25,515 bases of DNA. It comes from JBQCDV01 sp051960855. Its GTDB lineage: Bacteria; Actinomycetota; Actinomycetes; JAJZTN01. Positions 22,473 through 25,515 of this stretch are shown here, piece after piece. The DNA is taken from contig JBQCDV010000007.1 of the NCBI GenBank assembly GCA_051960855.1, forward strand, positions 1-25,515. The letters run 5' to 3'. The position numbers were made by a program, and so were the translations under genes. Position 1 is the first letter of the stretch, and the number at the start of each line of letters is the position of its first letter. The notes beneath the pieces were generated by a model. It saw nothing but the letters and a program-made list of their open reading frames with translations. It had not been told where the DNA came from and did not search any database.

Positions 22473-23698
22473 CGAGCTGCCACCTCTCTGCCTTGCTCTC
22501 TGGGGGGGAAGACGGGACCCGCGGTCGCGAGCCCCGGAGTCGTGAGGACGCGGCCACCGGCGGTGGGCGTCGTGATGGCTCGCAGCAGCGCGGGGGCGAT
22601 CTCGGTCAGCGGAAGCACGGCCTGGGCCAGCCCAGCGGTCGCCACCGCTCCCGGCATCCCCCACACCACGCTGGTCGCCTCGTCCTGCGCGAGCACACTG
22701 CCGCCGCGGCCGCGGATGTCCTCCGCCCCCCGCTTGCCGTCCTGACCCATCCCGGTCAGCACGGCTGCGAGGACGCCGCGACCGACGACGGCAGCCGCCG
22801 AGCGGAAGAGCACGTCCACCGCGGGCCGGCAGTAGTTCTCCGGCGGCCCCTGCTGCAGCCGGGTGCGCAGCACCTGCCGACCGTCGCGGGCGAGCTCGAC
22901 GTGGAAGTCACCCGGCGCGATCAGCACGGTCCCGGGCACGACGGCCTCACCGTCGGTGGCCTCCCGGACCGTGAGGGCACAGTGGGTGTTGAGCCGGTCG
23001 GCGTAGAGCCGCGTGAACACCGGCGGCATGTGCTGCACCACGACCACCGGCACCGGCAGCGACGCCGGCAGCGCGCGCAGCACCTGCGACAGCGCCTCCG
23101 GCCCCCCAGTGCTGCAGCCGATCACCAGCAGCTCGACGGGCGCGGTCGGCGTGAGGACCTTCCCGAACGCCGCAGCTCCCCCTCCCGCCGTCGCCGGCTC
23201 TCCCGCGGGAGCGACGGCAGCGGCGTTCGGGGAGGGTGTGCCGGTTGTCGGGCCGAGCCGACGCACCGTCCCGAGGCCGGAGGCGCCACGACCCGGGACG
23301 AGGGCCTTGATCTTGGGGATCAGCTGGTCGCGGACGCTGCGGCGCGACTCCTGCACGCTGCCGACGTTCGCCGGCTTGGTGACGTAGTCGGTGGCGCCGG
23401 CGGCGAGGGCCGCGAGGGTCGCCTGGCCGCCGCGCTCGGTCAGGGTGCTGAACATGATGACCGGCAGGCGGGGATGCGTGCGGCGCAGGTGCGTGAGGGT
23501 CTCGAGGCCGTTCATCTCCGGCATCTCGATGTCGAGAGTCACGAGGTCCGGCGCGAGCTGGTCGAGCTTCGACAGGGCGATGCGACCGTTGGGCGCGGTG
23601 CCCAGCACGTCGATGTCGGCGTCCTCGCCGAGCACCTCCGTGACGATCCGCCGCACGACGACCGAGTCGTCGACGACGAGCACACCGATGCGGCCCAC
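22469..23698 (-). CDS. cheB: Protein-glutamate methylesterase CheB
   Basis: CheB of 409 residues: receiver domain (1-120; Asp56 in LVTLDIEMPEMNG, Lys108), a Pro/Ala/Gly linker (135-185), and the methylesterase with the triad Ser196 (GCSTGGP), His223 (VVVQHMPP) and Asp320 (LTGMGQDG). It removes receptor methyl groups for adaptation. A 37-residue tail follows the catalytic domain. The GTG at 23698 is chosen because AGGAGG (23705-23710) lies 6 nt upstream, while the GTG at 23716 would put that ribosome-binding site inside the gene. First gene of the che operon, with a FliA-type promoter and a GGA-loop hairpin in its leader. Confidence 0.95.
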   Translation of the reverse strand: MGRIGVLVVDDSVVVRRIVTEVLGEDADIDVLGTAPNGRIALSKLDQLAPDLVTLDIEMPEMNGLETLTHLRRTHPRLPVIMFSTLTERGGQATLAALAAGATDYVTKPANVGSVQESRRSVRDQLIPKIKALVPGRGASGLGTVRRLGPTTGTPSPNAAAVAPAGEPATAGGGAAAFGKVLTPTAPVELLVIGCSTGGPEALSQVLRALPASLPVPVVVVQHMPPVFTRLYADRLNTHCALTVREATDGEAVVPGTVLIAPGDFHVELARDGRQVLRTRLQQGPPENYCRPAVDVLFRSAAAVVGRGVLAAVLTGMGQDGKRGAEDIRGRGGSVLAQDEATSVVWGMPGAVATAGLAQAVLPLTEIAPALLRAITTPTAGGRVLTTPGLATAGPVFPPREQGREVAAR

Positions 23699-23704
23699 TG
23701 CGGT

Positions 23705-23741
23705 CCTCCTGACCACCCGTCCGACGGCAGTCCTTGCCGTC
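23705..23741 (-). promoter_or_regulatory. Putative CsrA double site in the cheB leader
   Basis: In the transcript, GACGGCA (23741-23735) pairs perfectly with TGCCGTC (23729-23723), presenting the 5-nt loop AGGAC. The sequence CAAGGA matches the core CARGGA of the CsrA consensus. The AGGAGG Shine-Dalgarno follows about 22 nt later (23710-23705) as a second GGA site. The hairpin would start within a few bases of the predicted 5' end, as in the fliC leader. Binding is inferred. Confidence 0.55.
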
Positions 23742-23749
23742 TGTGGCGC

Positions 23750-23783
23750 CTATCGGCGGAGGAGCACGATCAGTGAAGGTTTT
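23750..23783 (-). promoter_or_regulatory. FliA-type promoter of the che operon
   Basis: Minus-strand AAAA-CC-TTCA (23783-23774), 16 nt, then GCCGATAG (23757-23750), seven of eight bases of the sigma-28 -10 element. Same layout as before fliC and flgN. The predicted start point near 23744 gives a leader of about 46 nt. It lies in the 139-nt gap before cheB. Confidence 0.7.
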
Positions 23784-23837
23784 GGCGGGGCGTCCTACCC
23801 CAGGTTGGGCCGAGGCGCCAGTCGAGCCGCTCTGCGG

Positions 23838-25016
23838 CTAGACGAGTGGCCCGAACGCCCGCTCCCACGGCCACAGCAGGGTGTCCATCAGGTCCGCCGG
23901 CAGCAGGTCGGCGACCATGGCGGCCTGGAGTGCGCCGCTGACGGCGTTCCAGGCGCCTTCGGCGCAGTCGCGGGCAGTCAGACCGGAGTCGGCGACAGCC
24001 TGCACCGCGGCGAACTGCACCCACGCGGCGTCACGGACCCGGCCGGAGAGGTGGACCGCCCACGAGGCCTCGTGCACCGCGCGGGACCAGGCGCCGACGT
24101 CTCCCATGCGCACGTTGAGGTCCCGCTGGGAGTCCACGGCCCGCAGGAGAGCCGCGTGGCGGTCGAGCCCGAGGTGTCGCACCACCTCGAGTCCACGGCG
24201 GATCGCAGCATCCTGCGGGCCGAGCTGCAGGGGCTGCGCGATCCAACGGCGTCGGAAGGCCAGCCAGGGCGCCCCCAGACGCCGAGCCGCGTCGGGTGTG
24301 AGCGGAACGTAACCGCTCACAGCCGCATCGCACAAGACCGCTGTCGCTGCGTTACCGGTCTCCGACTGCACCGAGACGTCCCCCGTGCGGCGCCAGGTCC
24401 AGTCGAGGACGTCGTGCCGGATCACGTGCAGCAGGCCGTCGACGGTGCCCAGGGGCTGGGTGGCGAGTGCGGCCGCGGCCGAGGCGAGCGCCGAGTCAGG
24501 TGCGGAGGCGTCGAGGGCCGAGTCGGGTGCGGAGGAGTCGGATAGTGCGGAATCCGGCCGCACCTCGAAGGCGCGTCGTGCCCACTCCGAGTGCAGGTGC
24601 GACCGACTGGACGCACGGTTCGTCGCGGTCGCGGCCAGCACCTCCCACCACGCGCGGTCGCGGGCAGGGTCGTCGTTGTCCAGCACGGCCAACCACTCGA
24701 GATCTGGCTCGGTCAGGCACAGGGCGTCGGCGAGCACGACGGCCGTGCGGTGACCTCCGGGCAGGCGGACGAGGTCGAAGCCCAGCACCGGTGCACTGAC
24801 AAGGGAGTACACGCCGGCCGCCTCCTGGTCCGAGCTCCTGCCGAGCACTCTGCCCGAGCTCCTGCCGAGCACTCTGCCCGAGCTCCTGCCGAGCACTCTG
24901 CCCGAGTACCTCGGGCAGGGCACCTCGGGCAGGGCACCTCGGGCAGGGCACCCTGGCGCCACCAGCGTGGCACCGGCGGCCCCGACGTGCCAGATCAGGT
25001 CACCCTCGCGGACCAC
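23838..25016 (-). CDS. Unrecognised protein with repeat-bearing N-terminus
   Basis: I do not recognise this protein (392 residues from GTG 25016). The C-terminal two thirds are ordinary globular sequence rich in Trp, Ala and Arg (DLEWLAVLDNDDPARDRAWW, LGLDRHAALLRAVDSQRDLN, ending LLWPWERAFGPLV) without a membrane segment. The N-terminal part reads GDLIWHVGAAGATLVAPG, then crosses a 14-nt and a 24-nt tandem array, the latter encoding three copies of GRVLGRSS. A third repeat encodes SAPDSAL twice. The start is uncertain. High third-position GC supports coding from 25016, but GTG at 24812 has AGGAGG 8 nt upstream and would leave both arrays outside the gene (324 residues). Position between a chemoreceptor and the che operon hints at a motility link only. 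Confidence 0.7.
   Translation of the reverse strand: MVREGDLIWHVGAAGATLVAPGCPARGALPEVPCPRYSGRVLGRSSGRVLGRSSGRVLGRSSDQEAAGVYSLVSAPVLGFDLVRLPGGHRTAVVLADALCLTEPDLEWLAVLDNDDPARDRAWWEVLAATATNRASSRSHLHSEWARRAFEVRPDSALSDSSAPDSALDASAPDSALASAAAALATQPLGTVDGLLHVIRHDVLDWTWRRTGDVSVQSETGNAATAVLCDAAVSGYVPLTPDAARRLGAPWLAFRRRWIAQPLQLGPQDAAIRRGLEVVRHLGLDRHAALLRAVDSQRDLNVRMGDVGAWSRAVHEASWAVHLSGRVRDAAWVQFAAVQAVADSGLTARDCAEGAWNAVSGALQAAMVADLLPADLMDTLLWPWERAFGPLV
24490..24543 (-). repeat. 27-bp in-frame repeat, two copies
   Basis: Two near-identical 27-nt units starting GCCGAGTC at 24490 and 24517, with a decayed third after them. They encode a nine-residue motif (SAPDSALDA/SAPDSALAS) in the middle of the unrecognised protein. 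Since 27 is a multiple of three, copy changes would keep the frame. Confidence 0.7.
24831..24902. repeat. 24-bp tandem repeat, three identical copies
   Basis: Three perfect, abutting 24-nt units (24831-24854, 24855-24878, 24879-24902) plus the first four bases of a fourth. In the frame of the unrecognised gene each encodes eight residues, GRVLGRSS. Identity between copies indicates recent expansion. No spacers, so not CRISPR. Confidence 0.95.
24907..24948. repeat. 14-bp tandem repeat, three copies
   Basis: Unit CACCTCGGGCAGGG at 24921-24934 and 24935-24948, with a first copy at 24907-24920 that differs at its first base. It abuts the 24-bp array and is inverted relative to it: CTGCCCGAG (24898-24906) and CTCGGGCAG (24910-24918) form a perfect 9-bp stem with a 3-nt loop. 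Fourteen is not a multiple of three, so each copy is read in a different frame. Confidence 0.95.
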
Positions 25017-25063
25017 GCCCCGTCGCGCCCAGCCACCACCAGTCACCAACCGTGAACATCTCC

Positions 25064-25138
25064 TGGCCCCAAAAACAATGCATCGGATCACCCTGCTTCT
25101 AGGCCGGGCAATCCGATGCATTGAGTCAACTGGGGCCA
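25064..25138 (-). terminator. Intrinsic terminator of the chemoreceptor gene
   Basis: A perfect 13-bp inverted repeat, CAATGCATCGGAT (25076-25088) and its complement (25111-25123), with a 22-nt loop. On the minus strand the stem is followed at once by TTTTTGGGG, the only clear U-tract terminator in the window. An outer 8-bp pair, TGGCCCCA (25064-25071) and TGGGGCCA (25131-25138), encloses it. It lies about 100 nt after the chemoreceptor stop. Confidence 0.75.
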
Positions 25139-25187
25139 CGGAATGGGCCCTTCCTGTGGACACCGGCCTGCCTGGTGAGCCAATGAA

Positions 25188-25252
25188 GCAGCCAGCAGGT
25201 GGAGCAGCCAGCAGGTGAAGCAGCCAGCAGGTGGGGCAGCTCAGTAGGTAAA
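25188..25252. repeat. 16-bp tandem repeat at the chemoreceptor 3' end
   Basis: Three units of GCAGCCAGCAGGTGRR (25188-25203, 25204-25219, 25220-25235), differing only in the last two bases, and a degenerate fourth (25236-25252) that overlaps the last codons and stop of the chemoreceptor gene. Confidence 0.9.
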
Positions 25253-25515
25253 GCGGCTCACCAGGGTCTGCAGCTCACCCGCGGTGGTGGCCACATCACT
25301 GGCGCTGACGGAGGCTTCGGCAACATTGGCGGCAGCAACGGTGATGGCGTGGGCCATGTCACCGATGTTGGCGGCGATCTCGGCCGATCCGGTCGCAGCC
25401 TCCCCCACCGAACGGTTCATCTCATTCGTCGTCGCCGTCTGCTCCTCCACCGCCGAAGCAATCGTCGTCTGATAGTCATTGATCCGCGCGATGATCCCCG
25501 AGATCTCACCAATCG
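25241..25515 (-). CDS. Methyl-accepting chemotaxis protein, C-terminal part
   Basis: The last 91 codons of a chemoreceptor whose start lies beyond the right edge. Visible is the membrane-distal leg of the signalling coiled coil: IGEISGIIARINDYQTTIAS, AVEEQTATTNEMNRSVGEAA (a methylation-helix block, E/Q pairs), then GSAEIAANIGDMAHAI and the end LQTLVSRFTY. The block TIASAVEEQTATTNEM is typical of actinobacterial receptors. The tail has no NWETF-like CheR-binding pentapeptide. Sensor and membrane parts are not in the window. Downstream are a 16-bp repeat that begins at the stop codon and then a U-tailed terminator. Confidence 0.93.
   Translation of the reverse strand, partial: IGEISGIIARINDYQTTIASAVEEQTATTNEMNRSVGEAATGSAEIAANIGDMAHAITVAAANVAEASVSASDVATTAGELQTLVSRFTY

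Noticed and set aside
24831..25252. CRISPR array
   Set aside because: The repeats are short and abut one another without spacers, and no cas gene is near.

Overview
The window is a high-GC stretch from a flagellated actinobacterium. The evidence is the flgB-to-fliJ gene order followed by an NlpC/P60 hydrolase, the FliW/CsrA pair, the actinobacterial MCP C-terminus, frequent GTG starts, and FliA-type promoters like those I recall from Actinoplanes. The sequence alone does not fix the genus. Almost every gene serves motility or chemotaxis. No tRNA, rRNA, insertion sequence, prophage or CRISPR array was seen.

Layout. (1) 1-6672, minus strand: the structural and export operon flgB-flgC-fliE-fliF-fliG-fliH-fliI-fliJ-NlpC/P60, with start/stop overlaps at six of eight junctions and continuing past the left edge. 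(2) 6860-11911, minus: the filament block fliA, fliC, fliD, fliS and a 114-residue unknown. (3) 12166-17216, plus: flgN-flgK-flgL-fliW, then an orphan PAS-GAF histidine kinase. (4) 17232-19679, minus: csrA followed by a PAS-PAS-GGDEF-EAL protein, convergent with the kinase gene. (5) 19857-23698, minus: the chemotaxis operon cheB-cheR-cheY-cheX-cheY-cheX-like; cheA and cheW are not here. (6) 23838-25515, minus: an unrecognised gene whose N-terminal part holds two tandem-repeat arrays, then the C-terminal end of a chemoreceptor gene closed by a strong U-tailed terminator.

Regulation is the most interesting layer. Three transcription units (fliC, flgN-flgK-flgL-fliW and cheB-cheR-...) share one promoter architecture, AAA-SC-YTCA-16 nt-GCCGAY, which fits the FliA sigma factor encoded in the same window. 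In two of them (fliC and cheB) the predicted leader starts with a hairpin that shows GGA in its loop, followed 20-35 nt later by an AGGAGG Shine-Dalgarno sequence. That is the layout of a two-site CsrA target. With csrA and its antagonist fliW encoded here, the window suggests one circuit in which FliA switches on filament, hook-filament junction and chemotaxis genes, and CsrA/FliW tunes translation of both flagellin and the chemotaxis operon. The link to chemotaxis would be the less expected part. It is inferred from sequence only.

All stretches without a gene are under 300 bases. The longest are 11912-12165 (divergent fliA/flgN region), 25017-25240 (terminator and repeats) and 6673-6859 (one hairpin).
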